From: Rhodoferax sp.
GTDB taxonomy: Bacteria; Pseudomonadota; Gammaproteobacteria; Burkholderiales; Burkholderiaceae_C
Length of the DNA: 64,000 bases
Reading direction: 5' to 3'
Assembly (NCBI GenBank): GCA_018061265.1
Contig: JAGOUM010000001.1
Span: forward strand, 1-64,000
Position numbers and translations under genes: made by a program. Each line of letters opens with the position of its first letter. The first letter of the stretch is position 1. This document shows, piece after piece, positions 26,149 to 37,491 of this stretch. The notes under the pieces were generated by a model. That model saw only the letters and a list, made by a program, of their open reading frames with translations. It did no database searches and was not told the DNA's origin.

Positions 26149-27236
26149 GCCCGCGAGTCGAACTGCAAAATTGCCCTCGCCATACTTTCAAGCGGCAGGA
26201 TGTCATCCACCGCCTGCAATTTGATGGCCTCTTTGGGCATGCCAAACACCACGCAGGTCTCTTCATTCTGTGCGATGGTTCGCGCACCGCCGTCGTGCAT
26301 GATTTTCATGCCACGGGCACCGTCGTCACCCATGCCGGTCATGATGATGCCCAATGCGTCACGACCTGCACATTCCGCCGCCGACTTGAACAGAACATCC
26401 ACCGACGGTTTGTGCCGGTTGACCGGCGGGCCGTCGAGCACCTTGACGTAATACTGGCCGTTGATTTTTTGCAGTTGCATGTGCCGACCACCCGGGGCAA
26501 TCAGGGCCACACCACGTTCCAGGCGATCACCATCCTTGGCTTCGCGTACATTCATGGCGCAAATGCCGTCCAGCCGCTGTGCGTACATGGCGGTGAACTT
26601 TTCCGGCATGTGCTGGGTAATCGCGATACCGGGCGCATCTGCGGGCAGACTGGTCAACACCAGTTCCAGCGCCTGGGTACCACCGGTTGAGCTGCCGATC
26701 ACCACCGGCTTGTTCATGGCAAAGGCATGCACACCTGACAACACCGGCGCACGACCAAATTGGCCTGTAGCGCTTGGTGTCATTGACTTTGAAGCTATTG
26801 AAGGTGAAGCGATCGAGCTGGCACTCTTGACCCTTGGGCGGGACCTGGCCGCGGTCTTGAGTGTCTGGATCATTTCGTGGCGTGAATCATCGAGATGTTG
26901 TTTCAACCCGAGTTTGGGTTTGGCCAACACTGCCACGGCACCCGCAGACAATGCCTCAAGCGCCACCTTGCTGCCTTCTGTGGACAAAGTCGAGCAGATG
27001 ACGGTCGGAATCGGGGTACCGGCCATGATCTGGCGCAGGAAGGTCAAGCCGTCCATGCCGGGCATCTCGATGTCCAGCAGCAGGACATCGGGCGGATTTT
27101 TGCGAATGGCATCCATCGCCAGCAAGGGGTTGGGGGCACTGCCGATCAGTTCCACATCGGGGTTGCCCGACAACATGTGCGCCAGTGCCTGGCGAACCAC
27201 GGCAGAGTCATCCACCACAAATACTTTCACAGCCAT
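26145..27236 (-). CDS. cheB: Chemotaxis protein-glutamate methylesterase/deamidase CheB
   Basis: Removes methyl groups from transducers when its receiver domain is phosphorylated by CheA. The 363 residues have a receiver (Asp55 in LLLDIEMPGMDG), a linker (about 130-170) and a C-terminal esterase with the catalytic serine motif GSSTGGTQA, the ITQHMP histidine and GMGDDGARGM near 305. A dispersed element at about 26764-26805 encodes part of the linker, where insertion is likely tolerated. It is the last gene of the chemotaxis run, 24 bp after cheD. It overlaps tail to tail with the hybrid kinase. Confidence 0.96.
   Translation of the reverse strand: MAVKVFVVDDSAVVRQALAHMLSGNPDVELIGSAPNPLLAMDAIRKNPPDVLLLDIEMPGMDGLTFLRQIMAGTPIPTVICSTLSTEGSKVALEALSAGAVAVLAKPKLGLKQHLDDSRHEMIQTLKTAARSRPRVKSASSIASPSIASKSMTPSATGQFGRAPVLSGVHAFAMNKPVVIGSSTGGTQALELVLTSLPADAPGIAITQHMPEKFTAMYAQRLDGICAMNVREAKDGDRLERGVALIAPGGRHMQLQKINGQYYVKVLDGPPVNRHKPSVDVLFKSAAECAGRDALGIIMTGMGDDGARGMKIMHDGGARTIAQNEETCVVFGMPKEAIKLQAVDDILPLESMARAILQFDSRA
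26764..26805. repeat. AT-richer dispersed element copy in the cheB linker
   Basis: The plus-strand sequence begins CCTGTAGCGC and ends GAAGCTATTGAA, matching the plan of the dispersed element (CTNTAGCGC, about 25 bp, GCTAT). It falls in the region coding for the interdomain linker of CheB. Confidence 0.45.
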
Positions 27237-27260
27237 TGTTTTTGTCCTGGTTCTAAATGC

Positions 27261-27719
27261 TTAACTGGTTGAAACGGTCTCGACTGCGGGCTCGTCAGGC
27301 CCAACCGTCCACAACAACCGGCGGTAACCCGCGCCGCCCAGGTCTTGTTTGAGTATGCGGATCTTATGGTGTTCCAGGTAGCCCAGCACCCAGTCGACGT
27401 TGTTGGCACCCACATGGTGATGGGTAAACAGATTGGGGAACATGTTGCCGCCGCCCACCACATAGGCTTCACAGCTGCGCGGTGCAAAACCCACCTGGTA
27501 CAACCTGCGCACCATGTCAGCCATGGCCACCGAGCCAAATGCGGTATTGTGCTTGTTGGCAGCGTTCGGGTGCCCCACATGGACAATGTGGCACATCACT
27601 CCCACCGTGCGGCGCGGATCGGTCAGGATCACGCTCACGCACGACCCCAGCAGGGTCTTGAGTGTGTCACCGGCCTGGCCCAAGGCCACGTCGCCGGGCA
27701 TCAGTTCAAAAGTTGCCAT
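27261..27719 (-). CDS. cheD: Chemoreceptor glutamine deamidase CheD
   Basis: Deamidates specific glutamines in transducers. The 152-residue protein has the CheD catalytic cysteine motif TLLGSCVSV (about residues 22-30) and the histidine region VMCHIVHVGHP near 40-50. KQDLGGAGYRRLLW near the end is also family-typical. It lies 15 bp after cheR and 24 bp before cheB in the adaptation block. The ATG at 27719 is clear. Confidence 0.94.
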   Translation of the reverse strand: MATFELMPGDVALGQAGDTLKTLLGSCVSVILTDPRRTVGVMCHIVHVGHPNAANKHNTAFGSVAMADMVRRLYQVGFAPRSCEAYVVGGGNMFPNLFTHHHVGANNVDWVLGYLEHHKIRILKQDLGGAGYRRLLWTVGPDEPAVETVSTS

Positions 27720-27734
27720 GAAATCCTATGTTCA

Positions 27735-28553
27735 TCATGCCGTTTTGCGAAAGGCACCGGGCTGCACCGTCTGCAACGGCGTCTTGCAGGCCACCCGACC
27801 TTCGGCGGTGCCGAGAAAAAACAGGCCCCCCGGCTTGAGCGTGGCAAGCACCCGATCCACCACCTCGATCTTGGTCGGCACATCAAAGTAAATCAGCACG
27901 TTGCGCAGAAAAATCACGTCAAAGGGGCCAATACCATCCACCGGCTGGCACAAATTGAGCCGCCCAAACTGCACCCGCTCACGAATTTTGTCCTGCAGCA
28001 GGACCTGGCCCTCAGAGTCACCATCACCACGCAGGCAGTAGCGGCGCAGCCGCTCAGGGCTGACGGCACGCAGTCGGTCCTGCGGATAGATGGCTTCTTT
28101 GGCACTCAGCAGCACGCGATGACTGATGTCGGTGGCCAGAATCGACCAGTCCGGGCCGATGCGTCCCTGCATTTGCATGTCGGCCAGCAACATGGCCGTG
28201 CTGTAGGCTTCATCACCAAACGAGGATGCAGCGCTCCAGACCGCCAATGGTGCCCGGCTCTTGCGACTGGCGAGTTCCTGCTCCAGCAATTCGTAATGCT
28301 TGGGCTCGCGAAAAAAATAGGTCTCGTTGGTGGTCAGCAGGTCCACCGCCATCTGGAACTCGGCCGCCTGCGACTCATCCTCCAGCATGGCGATGTATTC
28401 TGCAAAACTGCCCGCACCAATGCGCTGGATGCGCGGCAGAAGCCGCGACTGGATCAACGATTTTTTCGAGTCATTAAACGACAGGCCCGCTGCCTGGTAC
28501 ATGATCTCGCTGATGCGTTTGAACTCACGGTCGCTGAAACTGATGTTAGACAC
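27735..28553 (-). CDS. cheR: Chemotaxis protein methyltransferase CheR
   Basis: S-adenosylmethionine-dependent methylation of transducer glutamates. The 272 residues have the N-terminal helical domain (about 1-75), TTNETYFFREPKHYE near 74-88, the SAM site VWSAASSFGDEAYS near 104-117, and DVIFLRNVLIYFD near 215-227. The start is GTG at 28553 with AAGGA six bases upstream. Three transducers encoded just upstream end in NFRPY or NFKPY, a candidate tether for this enzyme. Whether its beta-subdomain has the three-residue insertion seen in tether-dependent CheR was not established. Confidence 0.95.
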   Translation of the reverse strand: MSNISFSDREFKRISEIMYQAAGLSFNDSKKSLIQSRLLPRIQRIGAGSFAEYIAMLEDESQAAEFQMAVDLLTTNETYFFREPKHYELLEQELASRKSRAPLAVWSAASSFGDEAYSTAMLLADMQMQGRIGPDWSILATDISHRVLLSAKEAIYPQDRLRAVSPERLRRYCLRGDGDSEGQVLLQDKIRERVQFGRLNLCQPVDGIGPFDVIFLRNVLIYFDVPTKIEVVDRVLATLKPGGLFFLGTAEGRVACKTPLQTVQPGAFRKTA

Positions 28554-28564
28554 GCCAATCCTTT

Positions 28565-31549
28565 TTAATAGGGGCGAAAGTTCCCGCCACCCCTGACAGG
28601 TGCAGCAGTCAGCGCGGGTATCGAAGCCCGCTGCGGACGCCCACCCGCGCCGCGCCGTTCAGGCGTCGGCGGCTCATGCCGGCCTCGCGCCAGCAGGCGG
28701 GTTTCCCCCGTGTTGAAGAAGCCGATGCTGCGCTGCAGTTGATCCGCCTGGGTGGCCAGCTCCTCACTGGTGGCCGCCAGCTCTTCGGATGCGCTGGCGT
28801 TTTGCTGCGTGGCTTTGCTCAGCTGGCCCATGGCTCCGCCGATCTGGGTGACCGATTCACTTTGTTCACTCGATGCTGCGGCGATTTCCTGCACCAGCTC
28901 GCTGGTCTTCTGGATGCTGGGCACGATCTCATCGAGCAGTTTGCCGGCACGCTCTGCGGTGGTGACGCTGCTGCCTGCCAACTCCCCAATCTCTTTGGCC
29001 GCCTCCTGGCTGCGCTCTGCGAGTTTGCGCACTTCGGCGGCCACCACCGCAAAGCCTTTGCCGTGTTCGCCCGCGCGTGCGGCTTCAATGGCGGCATTGA
29101 GCGCCAGCAGGTTGGTCTGGTAGGCAATGTCATCGACGATGCCAATCTTGGCGGCAATCTGTTTCATCGCCGTCACCGTCTGACTGACGGCTGATCCGCC
29201 CTCCTGGGCTTCCTTGCTGGCCTTGGTGGCCATGCTGTCGGTGACACGGGCGTTGTCGCTGTTCTGATTGATCGAGGCCGACATCAGATTCACCGAGGAT
29301 GAGGTTTGCTCCACACTGGCTGCCTGCTCACTGGCCGATTGGCTCAGCGATTGGGCCGTGGCATTCACTTGCCCGGCGGCGTTGGTCAGGGCATCCGACG
29401 CGCTGCGTACCTCTCCAATGACCTTTGACAATGCCTCGTTGGTGGCGTTCACGCTGTCTTTGACGTTGGCAAACAGGCCAGCGTAGTCTCGCGTGATACG
29501 CTGGGTCAGGTCGCCCTGGGACAAAGCTGACAGCACCCGGGCCACATCGGACAGACCCTGTTCGCTGGTCTCCACCAGCTGATTCATGCCGGCCGAGATC
29601 TTGCCAAAAAATCCGGTCTTTCCCGCCAGCCCCAGCCGACGGCTGAAATCACCTTGCGTCGCTGCCTCCACCATGTCGTCCAATTCACGCTCGGAGGCGA
29701 TTTCACTGGTCCGGTCCAGCCATTGGGTAATACGGCCAACGGGTGTCCCCTGGCTGTCACGCACGGGTCTGGCCAACAAGCGAAGTTGGTGCCCACTGAC
29801 TTCCATCTCGACGGTTTCACCTGACTTCACCGCCTGGTCGAAACGGCTGATATGCGCCGGATCCTTGAACAGGGAGGAGAGCTTGTTGCCGTAAAACTTT
29901 TCGGTGTCAAAGCTGCCACCACCAAAAAGTTTCAGTAACTCCTTGGCCGCCGGTGTGGCGTGCACCAGTTGCGCCTGCGCGTTGGATACCGTGACGGCGA
30001 CTGGCAAACTGTCCAGTGAAAGCCGTATGCGCTGGTTAAACGCCGCAGCCTCGGCGGCCTGCTGCATGGAGGACTGCACCTTGTCGATGGCGGCGGTGAC
30101 TCGTGCCTTTTGCCCTGGCAGGCGATCCATGGAAACTTCCAGGCGCCCTTCGGTATAGGCGGAAACCACCTCCACCACCTTCATCTTGACGGCAATGTGC
30201 GCCTGCACCAACTGATTGATGGACTCGGCCATCACCGCGTAATCACCCGGCAAACCGTGTGATGACATGCGGAAATCGAGCATACCCGCCTCATGTTGCT
30301 GCGCCAGCTCAACCTGAGCCGCCCTGAACTGTGCCAGCACCTCCTGCATGGTGATCACCGATTGCAGCACCTGTGCTGCCTCGTCGTTGCCAACAGGTGG
30401 CTCCGGCATATGGTGCAAATTACCCTGCGCTATCTCCTGCAAGTGCAGATTGACCCGTCGCAACCCGCCGTTGGTGACGAGATAAAAGCTGTAAAACAGG
30501 TAGGCGACCAGTAACAGGCTGCCCACCAGCACCGCTGTGGTGATCTGGAGCTCGGTCTGCATGCCACCGACCCGGCGGTCAAGCAGGGTTTGCAGTTCGT
30601 TTTGCATTTTGTCCAGCAAAGCATACTGCGCATCCAGCGACATGTTGGCAAGCGCCAGGTACGACTCCTGGGTTTCAACGGCGTAATCCTTGCCGTCAAT
30701 AATGCCGTTGCGCGCCAGGGCAAAGAATGACTCTGTAATGCCCAGCGCGTTGCCCGCTTCATCCTTGGACGCCAAGGCCGGATTATTTCCATACGCCTTG
30801 GCCAGACCATCGCGCATATTGTTGAACTGAAAGTCGGCAATGGGCATTAACGCATGCAAAGTGTCGAGCTGCTGTGCGGTGATGGTGCCAGCCTTCATGA
30901 TGCCCAGACCCATACCCCTGAGCTTGCCGGTACTCTCAATAATATCGGGCATACGGAAATAACTCGAGTCCATCAGGTAGTAGCTGTCAATGTCCGGATC
31001 AAGGGTCAGATTCGAGGCATCGGTCACCTGCAGCATCAAGGCCACCAGCGCCTTGATGTGGGCGGTATGGGACTCAAATACCGCATCCATACTTTTTGCG
31101 GCAGATCCTGTGCCCATTGCATCAGTGAACGCTTTTTGCACCGCGGCATACGCTTTGCCGGTATCCAGCTGCGGCCCCAATTCGCCGTCCACTGCCGCCA
31201 GTTTGTCTTGCGCCTGCTTGAGCTTGACCTGTACATCAGCCAGTGTCGAGGGTGTGACGCCATTGGCGGCCATGGCAGTGGCATCGCGACGCAGTTGCTG
31301 CGCTGCGTTGATCAGGGGAAATATCTCGCGGTTGTACTTCACACCCAGGCGTTCTTTACTTGAAAACGCCATGCTGCTGGCTTTGGTGCTGAACAAGGAC
31401 CAACTGGACCAGACAACAGGCAGCAGGAACACCAGGCAAATCAACAGGGCTTTCCCGCTAAATTGCAGATTGCCCATGAGTCGTATCCCGGGGCCAAAAA
31501 GACCACTCGGCTGACGGGAAACTGAATGGGAACTCACGCTGGAAATCAT
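28565..31549 (-). CDS. Methyl-accepting chemotaxis protein 1 (periplasmic sensor, PAS, C-terminal NFRPY)
   Basis: Transmembrane chemoreceptor of 994 residues. Membrane spans lie near residues 34-55 and 338-360 and enclose a large helical periplasmic domain. HAMP-like segments follow, then a PAS-like domain (about 510-600) and a kinase-control region with the hairpin tip [20 protein letters not shown]. The C-terminal linker ends in NFRPY, which fits the x-[HFYW]-x2-[HFYW] tether consensus. I chose the ATG at 31549 with AGAGAG upstream. An ATG at 31585 would add 12 residues and overlap less well with a ribosome-binding site. The ligand is unknown. Confidence 0.9.
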   Translation of the reverse strand: MISSVSSHSVSRQPSGLFGPGIRLMGNLQFSGKALLICLVFLLPVVWSSWSLFSTKASSMAFSSKERLGVKYNREIFPLINAAQQLRRDATAMAANGVTPSTLADVQVKLKQAQDKLAAVDGELGPQLDTGKAYAAVQKAFTDAMGTGSAAKSMDAVFESHTAHIKALVALMLQVTDASNLTLDPDIDSYYLMDSSYFRMPDIIESTGKLRGMGLGIMKAGTITAQQLDTLHALMPIADFQFNNMRDGLAKAYGNNPALASKDEAGNALGITESFFALARNGIIDGKDYAVETQESYLALANMSLDAQYALLDKMQNELQTLLDRRVGGMQTELQITTAVLVGSLLLVAYLFYSFYLVTNGGLRRVNLHLQEIAQGNLHHMPEPPVGNDEAAQVLQSVITMQEVLAQFRAAQVELAQQHEAGMLDFRMSSHGLPGDYAVMAESINQLVQAHIAVKMKVVEVVSAYTEGRLEVSMDRLPGQKARVTAAIDKVQSSMQQAAEAAAFNQRIRLSLDSLPVAVTVSNAQAQLVHATPAAKELLKLFGGGSFDTEKFYGNKLSSLFKDPAHISRFDQAVKSGETVEMEVSGHQLRLLARPVRDSQGTPVGRITQWLDRTSEIASERELDDMVEAATQGDFSRRLGLAGKTGFFGKISAGMNQLVETSEQGLSDVARVLSALSQGDLTQRITRDYAGLFANVKDSVNATNEALSKVIGEVRSASDALTNAAGQVNATAQSLSQSASEQAASVEQTSSSVNLMSASINQNSDNARVTDSMATKASKEAQEGGSAVSQTVTAMKQIAAKIGIVDDIAYQTNLLALNAAIEAARAGEHGKGFAVVAAEVRKLAERSQEAAKEIGELAGSSVTTAERAGKLLDEIVPSIQKTSELVQEIAAASSEQSESVTQIGGAMGQLSKATQQNASASEELAATSEELATQADQLQRSIGFFNTGETRLLARGRHEPPTPERRGAGGRPQRASIPALTAAPVRGGGNFRPY

Positions 31550-31587
31550 AGGAATTAACTCTCTTTCGGCTTGATCAATTGCCATCC

Positions 31588-31605
31588 GACAAGCACAGGC
31601 TTGTC
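31588..31605. promoter_or_regulatory. Perfect 7-bp stem-loop at the mcp2 stop / mcp1 start boundary
   Basis: Arms GACAAGC and GCTTGTC flank a 4-base loop and overlap the mcp2 stop codon. There is no U-tract, so it is not a standard terminator. It could modulate processing or translation of the downstream transducer. Function is not established. Confidence 0.35.
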
Positions 31606-33853
31606 AGTAAGGGCGAAAGTTGCCACTTGCACGACCTGGGGCCGACAAGCGGGGCGCGCTGGCGCGCTCATTTCCTCTGCGCGGAGATGCAGCAGGTTCG
31701 TGCCGATGGCCAATCAACGCAGCTGTGTTGGTGCCCAAATTGAAGAACGCCACCGACTGCTGCAACTGCTCGGCCTGACCCGAGAGCTCCTCACTGGTGG
31801 CCGCCAGCTCCTCGGATGCGCTGGCGTTTTGCTGTGTGGCTTTGCTCAGTTGTCCCATGGCGCCGCCAATTTGGGTGACCGATTCACTTTGCTCGGAACT
31901 TGCCGCCGCAATCTCTTGCACCAGCTCCGATGTTTTCTGGATGCTGGGCACGATCTCATCGAGCAGTTTGCCGGCCCGCTCTGCCGTGGTAACGCTGCTG
32001 CCCGCCAGTTCACCAATCTCTTTGGCCGCCTCCTGGCTGCGCTCGGCGAGTTTGCGCACTTCTGCGGCCACCACCGCAAAACCTTTGCCGTGTTCACCGG
32101 CCCGGGCCGCTTCAATGGCGGCATTGAGCGCCAGCAGGTTGGTCTGGTAGGCAATGTCATCAACGATGCCAATCTTGGCGGCAATCTGTTTCATCGCCGT
32201 CACCGTCTGGCTCACCGCGTGTCCACCGTCCACAGCTTCTTTGGTGGTTTTGGTGGCCATGCTGTCGGTGACTCGGGCGTTGTCGCTGTTCTGGTTGATC
32301 GAGGCCGACATGACGTCAATCTGGCTGGTGGTTTCTTCCACACTGGCGGCCTGCTCACTGGCGGCCTGGCTGAGTGATTGGGCCGTGGCGGAGACCTGGT
32401 TGGCCGCTCCGGTGAGAGCGTCTGAAGCCGCACGCACTTCAGTCATGACCTGCGCCAGTTTGTCGCTGCTGGCGTTCACGCTGTCCTTGACTTGACCAAA
32501 CAGGCCTTCATACTGGGCTGTCATGCGTTGTGTCAAGTCACCATCCGACATGGCTTGCACCACCCGCGCCACGTCTTCCAGCCCACGCTCGCAGGTTTCA
32601 ACCAGGGTGTTGATGCCTCTGGAAATCTTCGACAGGAACCCGGTTTTGTTGGCGACGTCGATTCTTCCGTCAAATCGACCCCGGGTGGCGGCATCGACCA
32701 ATTGGTCAACCTCGGTTTCTGCGGCGACCTCTTCGGTGCGGTCTTGCCAATAGGTGACCCGGCCAGCATGCCCGCCATGGCCGTCGAGGATGGGCTGCGC
32801 TTGCAGCCGCAAATGACGATTCTGAATGACGGTATCGACAACCTCGCCGCTGCGTGTCGCGTGTTCCAGTTTTTCGGCGTCAGCGGGATTGCTGAACAGG
32901 CTGACCAGTTTGCGCCCCACCAGGTTGTCCGATCCGGACACGCCGTTAAACAACTGCAGCAACTTGACGGCCGGCGGCGTCGCACTGACCAGACAGCCGT
33001 TGGCGTCTGACACCGTTACCGCGACCGGCAGGTTGTTGATCGCCATTTTGACCCGCACATCGGCCGTGATGTCAGTGGCAATTTTGACCACTTTCATGAC
33101 ACGGCCAGTCTCATCCTTGACCGGGGCGTAGACTGCCTGCAACCAGACTTCCTGCCGGTCATGCTTGAAGCGCTTGAAGACGCTGTTCTTGGCATGCCCT
33201 GCTCTCAGCTCGGCCCAGAACTGCGCGTAGTCCGGCAAATTGGCCTCGGCCGGGTCAACAAACATGCGGTGATGCTTGCCTTTGACTTCGTTCAGGCCAT
33301 AACCCATCAGTGCCAGAAAAATCGGATTGGCATCGAGCACATTACCTTGCAGATCGAACTCGACGTAGGCGTAACTGGAATCGATGGCACTTAATACGGC
33401 GCGTGAATTTTGCCGTTCGGTCTCGGTCACCGTGATGTCATACCTGACGCCAAGGTATTTTTCAGGCTTGCCGTTGTCGCCCAGAAACGGTGCAATGACC
33501 GCATCGACGTAATACGGTGTGCCATCCTTGGCGCGATTCTTGATGACGCCGCGAAACATCTCGCCGCGCCCGATGGTGGACCACATCTGCTTGAAGGTTT
33601 CCTTGGGCATGTCAGGATGGCGTGTGGTGCTGTGCGGGTGCCCAACCAGTTCGTTGCGACCATACTTGGAGACCTCAATGAACTTGTCGTTGATGCTGAG
33701 GATGTCGCCTTTCTTGTCAGACTCGGAGACGATCGACGTCATGTTCATGATGCTGGTACGCACCGCCAGCTCCTGCTCCAGCTCGGCAAGCCGGTGATTG
33801 ATTTCGGCACCGTTGAATAACCGGTCCATCAGTGAGTAGTGTTTTTTGCCCAT
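31604..33853 (-). CDS. Methyl-accepting chemotaxis protein 2 (soluble, multi-PAS, C-terminal NFRPY)
   Basis: Chemoreceptor of 749 residues without a convincing membrane span, so probably cytoplasmic. It starts with a short helix, then an Aer-like PAS (about 35-145, with [11 protein letters not shown] and VIKNRAKDG), a second PAS (about 150-265) and a third PAS-like segment (about 270-370). The signalling region has the usual tip ([17 protein letters not shown]), followed by a variable tail ending NFRPY. The signalling half is almost identical to that of the neighbouring transducers. It lies 32 bp after cheV. It is likely a redox or energy sensor, inferred from the Aer-like PAS. Confidence 0.9.
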   Translation of the reverse strand: MGKKHYSLMDRLFNGAEINHRLAELEQELAVRTSIMNMTSIVSESDKKGDILSINDKFIEVSKYGRNELVGHPHSTTRHPDMPKETFKQMWSTIGRGEMFRGVIKNRAKDGTPYYVDAVIAPFLGDNGKPEKYLGVRYDITVTETERQNSRAVLSAIDSSYAYVEFDLQGNVLDANPIFLALMGYGLNEVKGKHHRMFVDPAEANLPDYAQFWAELRAGHAKNSVFKRFKHDRQEVWLQAVYAPVKDETGRVMKVVKIATDITADVRVKMAINNLPVAVTVSDANGCLVSATPPAVKLLQLFNGVSGSDNLVGRKLVSLFSNPADAEKLEHATRSGEVVDTVIQNRHLRLQAQPILDGHGGHAGRVTYWQDRTEEVAAETEVDQLVDAATRGRFDGRIDVANKTGFLSKISRGINTLVETCERGLEDVARVVQAMSDGDLTQRMTAQYEGLFGQVKDSVNASSDKLAQVMTEVRAASDALTGAANQVSATAQSLSQAASEQAASVEETTSQIDVMSASINQNSDNARVTDSMATKTTKEAVDGGHAVSQTVTAMKQIAAKIGIVDDIAYQTNLLALNAAIEAARAGEHGKGFAVVAAEVRKLAERSQEAAKEIGELAGSSVTTAERAGKLLDEIVPSIQKTSELVQEIAAASSEQSESVTQIGGAMGQLSKATQQNASASEELAATSEELSGQAEQLQQSVAFFNLGTNTAALIGHRHEPAASPRRGNERASAPRLSAPGRASGNFRPY

Positions 33854-33885
33854 GGTGTGTCCTTGGTGTGTCTTTGGTGAATTGT

Positions 33886-34851
33886 CTATTTACCCAGAAT
33901 CTGTGAGAGAACCAGGCGCAGGGTATGCGCCAGCTCCCTTGGCGAGAACTTGCCAACGTAACCATCGGCGCCCACTGCCTTGACGTGGTTCTCGTTGGTG
34001 GTTCCAGTCAGCGATGAATGGATCACCACCGGAATGCCCTTGAAGCGGGCATCCTGTTTGACCAGTTTGGTCAGCGTGAAGCCATCCATCTCCGGCATTT
34101 CAAGGTCCGTCAACACCACCGAGATGCGGTCTCTCGGGCGAAATCCTTCCGCCTTGGCGTGATCCGCCAGGTCCTGCAGGTAGTCCCAGGCCTCTTTGCC
34201 CGTTTTGGTCATGACATAGGGCGCACCCATGGCCTTGAGCCCGAGTTCGATCACCGCCCGCGCCACATGCGAGTCGTCCGCCACCAGGATGGATGTGCCT
34301 TCAGGCAGGATCAACTCGGGGCCAACCACCTCCCGGGTGATTTCTTCTTTGGTGACCGGCATGACGTCGCGCAGCACCTCTTCTACATCAAGCACCTGTG
34401 CCAGACGTGTGTCGGGCCGTGCCCCATCCAGGCGGGCGATGCCGGTGACCAAGGCGCCGGCATGAGAGCTTTCCGCGGGCAACACCTGGTCCCACTCCAG
34501 CCGCACAATCTCCCGCACGTCTTCGACTGCAAACGCCTGCACCGTGCGCGCAAACTCGGTCACCATCAGAATGGTGTGGCCCTTGGTCGGTTTGCAACCC
34601 ACCACCGCAGGTAAATTGATCACCGGAATGATCTGGCCACGAATATTGGCAACACCCATCAGGTGTTCGTGTGAATTGGCCAAAGCGGTGATTTTTGGCA
34701 TGACCAGCACCTCACGCACCTTGAATACGTTGATGCCAAACAGCTCACGCTCGCCCGTGCTTGGGGCCTCACCCAGCCGAAACAACAACAGCTCAAACTT
34801 GTTGGTACCCGCCAAGCGGGTGCGCTCTTCGATGTCCTTGTCGTGGCTCAT
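33886..34851 (-). CDS. cheV: Chemotaxis coupling protein CheV (CheW-receiver), copy 1
   Basis: Adaptor of 321 residues that joins a CheW-like domain (about 15-165, with [17 protein letters not shown]) to a receiver domain (about 190-315, with [13 protein letters not shown] carrying the phosphorylated Asp). It couples receptors to CheA and may help adaptation or act as a phosphate sink. It lies between the mcp3 and mcp2 genes on the same strand. A paralogue of similar length is at 61855-62808. Confidence 0.94.
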   Translation of the reverse strand: MSHDKDIEERTRLAGTNKFELLLFRLGEAPSTGERELFGINVFKVREVLVMPKITALANSHEHLMGVANIRGQIIPVINLPAVVGCKPTKGHTILMVTEFARTVQAFAVEDVREIVRLEWDQVLPAESSHAGALVTGIARLDGARPDTRLAQVLDVEEVLRDVMPVTKEEITREVVGPELILPEGTSILVADDSHVARAVIELGLKAMGAPYVMTKTGKEAWDYLQDLADHAKAEGFRPRDRISVVLTDLEMPEMDGFTLTKLVKQDARFKGIPVVIHSSLTGTTNENHVKAVGADGYVGKFSPRELAHTLRLVLSQILGK

Positions 34852-34874
34852 GGCGGATCGATTCTGAAAATGGG

Positions 34875-36857
34875 TCAGTAGGGTTTGAAGTTGCCGCCGC
34901 TGGCCAGACGCCTTTGGGGTGGCGCTGGTTTATTCCGATCAGGCAACGCGGGTTGACCGGCAAAACGGTTGGGCACCGCCACGGCTTCATCACCAAACTT
35001 GAAAAACGCAATACTTTGCTGCAACTGCTCGGCCTGACCCGAGAGCTCCTCACTGGTGGCCGCCAGCTCTTCGGATGCGCTGGCGTTTTGCTGCGTGGCT
35101 TTGCTCAGCTGGCCCATGGCCCCACCAATCTGGGTGACCGACTCACTTTGTTCGGAACTCGCCGCCGCAATCTCCTGTACCAATTCCGAGGTTTTCTGGA
35201 TGCTGGGAACAATGTCGTCAAGCAGTTTGCCGGCACGCTCTGCGGTGGTAACGCTACTGCCTGCCAACTCCCCAATCTCTTTGGCCGCCTCCTGGCTGCG
35301 CTCTGCGAGTTTGCGCACTTCTGCGGCCACCACCGCAAAACCTTTGCCGTGTTCACCGGCCCGGGCCGCTTCAATGGCGGCATTGAGTGCCAGCAGGTTG
35401 GTCTGGTAGGCAATGTCATCGACGATGCCAATCTTGGCCGCGATCTGTTTCATCGCCGTCACCGTCTGGCTCACCGCCTGTCCGCCATCGACGGCTTCTT
35501 TGGTGGTCTTGGTGGCCATGCTGTCGGTGACTCGGGCGTTGTCGCTGTTCTGGTTGATCGAGGCCGACATGACGTCAATCTGGCTGGTGGTTTCTTCCAC
35601 ACTGGCGGCCTGCTCACTGGCCGCCTGGCTGAGTGACTGGGCGGTCGCCGAGACCTGGTTGGCCGCACCAGTCAACGCATCTGCTGCGGCACGGACCTCT
35701 TCCAGCACTTGTGTCAAGTTTTCAGCGGTGGAGTTGGCGCTGCGCTTGACCATGTCAAACAGGCCGTCATAACTGCGATTGATACGCTCGGTCAGGTCAC
35801 CCTTGGCAAACGCCTCCAGCACCCGCGCCACATCGGTCATGGCACTCTCGCTGGTCTCGACCAACTCATTCATGCCTTGCGCAATCCTTGCGAAAAACCC
35901 GGATTTACCCTGCATGCTCAGACGTTTGCTCAAGTCGCCTTTGGCAGCCGAGGCCACCACACTGGCAATCTCCTGCTCGGACTGGAGCTCTTCAGTGCGG
36001 TCAATCCAATGGGTTACCTGGCCCAAAGCCTGACCCTGGCTGTCCAAGATGGGTTTGGCCAGCATACGGATTTGCCGCCCGGCTATTTCCACATCAACCA
36101 CTTCACCTGACACCATGGCGTGGTCAAACCGCTCCGCCACCCGTGACTCGGTAAACAGTTCACTCAGTTTGTGGCCAACAAAACGGTCGGCATCAAAACC
36201 TGCGCCACCAAATTTTTGCAGCAGCAACTTGGCTGCGGGTGTTGCATGAACAAAAGCGGCTTCAGCGTTTGACACGGTCACACACTCGGGCAGGCTGTCA
36301 AGCGCCATCTTGATGCGCATGTTTTCACTCGCTACACGCTGCTCCTGTTCGTAAGCGACCAACTTTTCAGCGGCTGCGCGCTGCTCAAGCTCCGCAGTGC
36401 GCGACATGGCTTGAAGTGACGCATTGGTCTGCTGCAATGCCGCCTGAAATGATCCACGCAAACCCTCTGACTGCGCCAGGCGAAAGTACTGGCCGTTGCT
36501 GGCGTACCGCAGGGCGGTGGCCTGTTCACGAAAACACGCCTCCAGTTGATCGAGCATGTCGTTAAAGTCCCAGCTCATCTCGTGCAGCAAGCCGCTACCG
36601 GGAATACGGTCAACCCGCTGGCCAAAGTTGCCTTGTGCCACGGCTTGGGCAATCGAACGAATCTGCGCCAGACAGTCTTGCTGAGACTGCAGCTTGACAT
36701 GCCACACCAGCAGAAAAATCAACAGGGGCAGCAGCCACACCAGCACAAAAGCGCTCCAACCCTGCTGCCAGCTCTGCAACAGCGCCGCAACCACCAGCAG
36801 CAGGCCCAGCAAGGCCGGATAGCCCGAAAACTCAGAGCGAGAGGATGAATTGCTCAT
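34875..36857 (-). CDS. Methyl-accepting chemotaxis protein 3 (two-span anchor, PAS, C-terminal NFKPY)
   Basis: Chemoreceptor of 660 residues. Two adjacent hydrophobic spans (about residues 13-55) leave almost no periplasmic loop, so sensing is probably cytoplasmic. A HAMP-like segment follows, then a PAS-like domain (about 200-300) and the kinase-control region. The tail ends in NFKPY. The ATG at 36857 has AGGAGT upstream. The start lies inside the end of the PAS-protein gene (26-bp overlap), so the two are probably co-translated. Together they could work as a two-part Aer-type receptor (inference). Confidence 0.9.
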   Translation of the reverse strand: MSNSSSRSEFSGYPALLGLLLVVAALLQSWQQGWSAFVLVWLLPLLIFLLVWHVKLQSQQDCLAQIRSIAQAVAQGNFGQRVDRIPGSGLLHEMSWDFNDMLDQLEACFREQATALRYASNGQYFRLAQSEGLRGSFQAALQQTNASLQAMSRTAELEQRAAAEKLVAYEQEQRVASENMRIKMALDSLPECVTVSNAEAAFVHATPAAKLLLQKFGGAGFDADRFVGHKLSELFTESRVAERFDHAMVSGEVVDVEIAGRQIRMLAKPILDSQGQALGQVTHWIDRTEELQSEQEIASVVASAAKGDLSKRLSMQGKSGFFARIAQGMNELVETSESAMTDVARVLEAFAKGDLTERINRSYDGLFDMVKRSANSTAENLTQVLEEVRAAADALTGAANQVSATAQSLSQAASEQAASVEETTSQIDVMSASINQNSDNARVTDSMATKTTKEAVDGGQAVSQTVTAMKQIAAKIGIVDDIAYQTNLLALNAAIEAARAGEHGKGFAVVAAEVRKLAERSQEAAKEIGELAGSSVTTAERAGKLLDDIVPSIQKTSELVQEIAAASSEQSESVTQIGGAMGQLSKATQQNASASEELAATSEELSGQAEQLQQSIAFFKFGDEAVAVPNRFAGQPALPDRNKPAPPQRRLASGGNFKPY

Positions 36858-37350
36858 AGCTGACTCCTTTTTGCTGCAGGGTATTGACCAAGAAGGCCAA
36901 AGAGGCGTCACAGGCATCTTTGGTGCCGGCCTTGCGTTCTTCTTCAAGCATTGCCTGATACAAACCACCCATCAGGGCAATGGCCTGCGTACTGGCCTTG
37001 CGCCGCACCGAAAAATACCCCACCACCTGACCGTTGCTGTCAAAGTCCGGTGTGACATTGGCAAAAACCCAGTAAAAACTGCCGTCCTTACACATGTTCT
37101 TGACAAAGGCGAAACACTCTTTTTTTTGCGCCAGTGTGTCCCACAGGAACTTGAAAACACCACGCGGCATGTCGGGGTGGCGCACGATGTTGTGCTGCTC
37201 ACCCATCAGTTCACTGGCGGTAAAGCCCGAGAATTCGATGAACACGCGGTTGCAGTAAGTGATACGGCCCTTCAGGTCGGTCTTGGAGACAATAAAGTCG
37301 CCTTCTCGCATGACCCGTTCCTGGCTGGTTGGCGTTTGCCGATTTTTCAT
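36832..37350 (-). CDS. Stand-alone Aer-like PAS sensor protein
   Basis: A 172-residue protein consisting mainly of one PAS domain (about residues 15-125) that closely follows the flavin-binding PAS of the aerotaxis receptor Aer. It has [49 protein letters not shown] and the trailing R(R)KAS...LY segment. It lacks membrane spans and a signalling domain, unlike Aer. The ATG at 37350 has AGAGAC upstream, and an open extension to 37446 is not protein-like. Its end overlaps the mcp3 start. FAD binding is inferred from the family. Confidence 0.88.
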   Translation of the reverse strand: MKNRQTPTSQERVMREGDFIVSKTDLKGRITYCNRVFIEFSGFTASELMGEQHNIVRHPDMPRGVFKFLWDTLAQKKECFAFVKNMCKDGSFYWVFANVTPDFDSNGQVVGYFSVRRKASTQAIALMGGLYQAMLEEERKAGTKDACDASLAFLVNTLQQKGVSYEQFILSL

Positions 37351-37491
37351 TGTCTCTTCTCTATGTTTGAATTGGCTGGTCGAGTGGCTGGAAAAAATGG
37401 GTTCAACGGGGTGTCTGCATAAATGGACTGTGGTGTTTGTTGCCAAGACCAGCGCAAGCTCTTGTCAATCGAGGCGGCGCCGGCCCCATCG

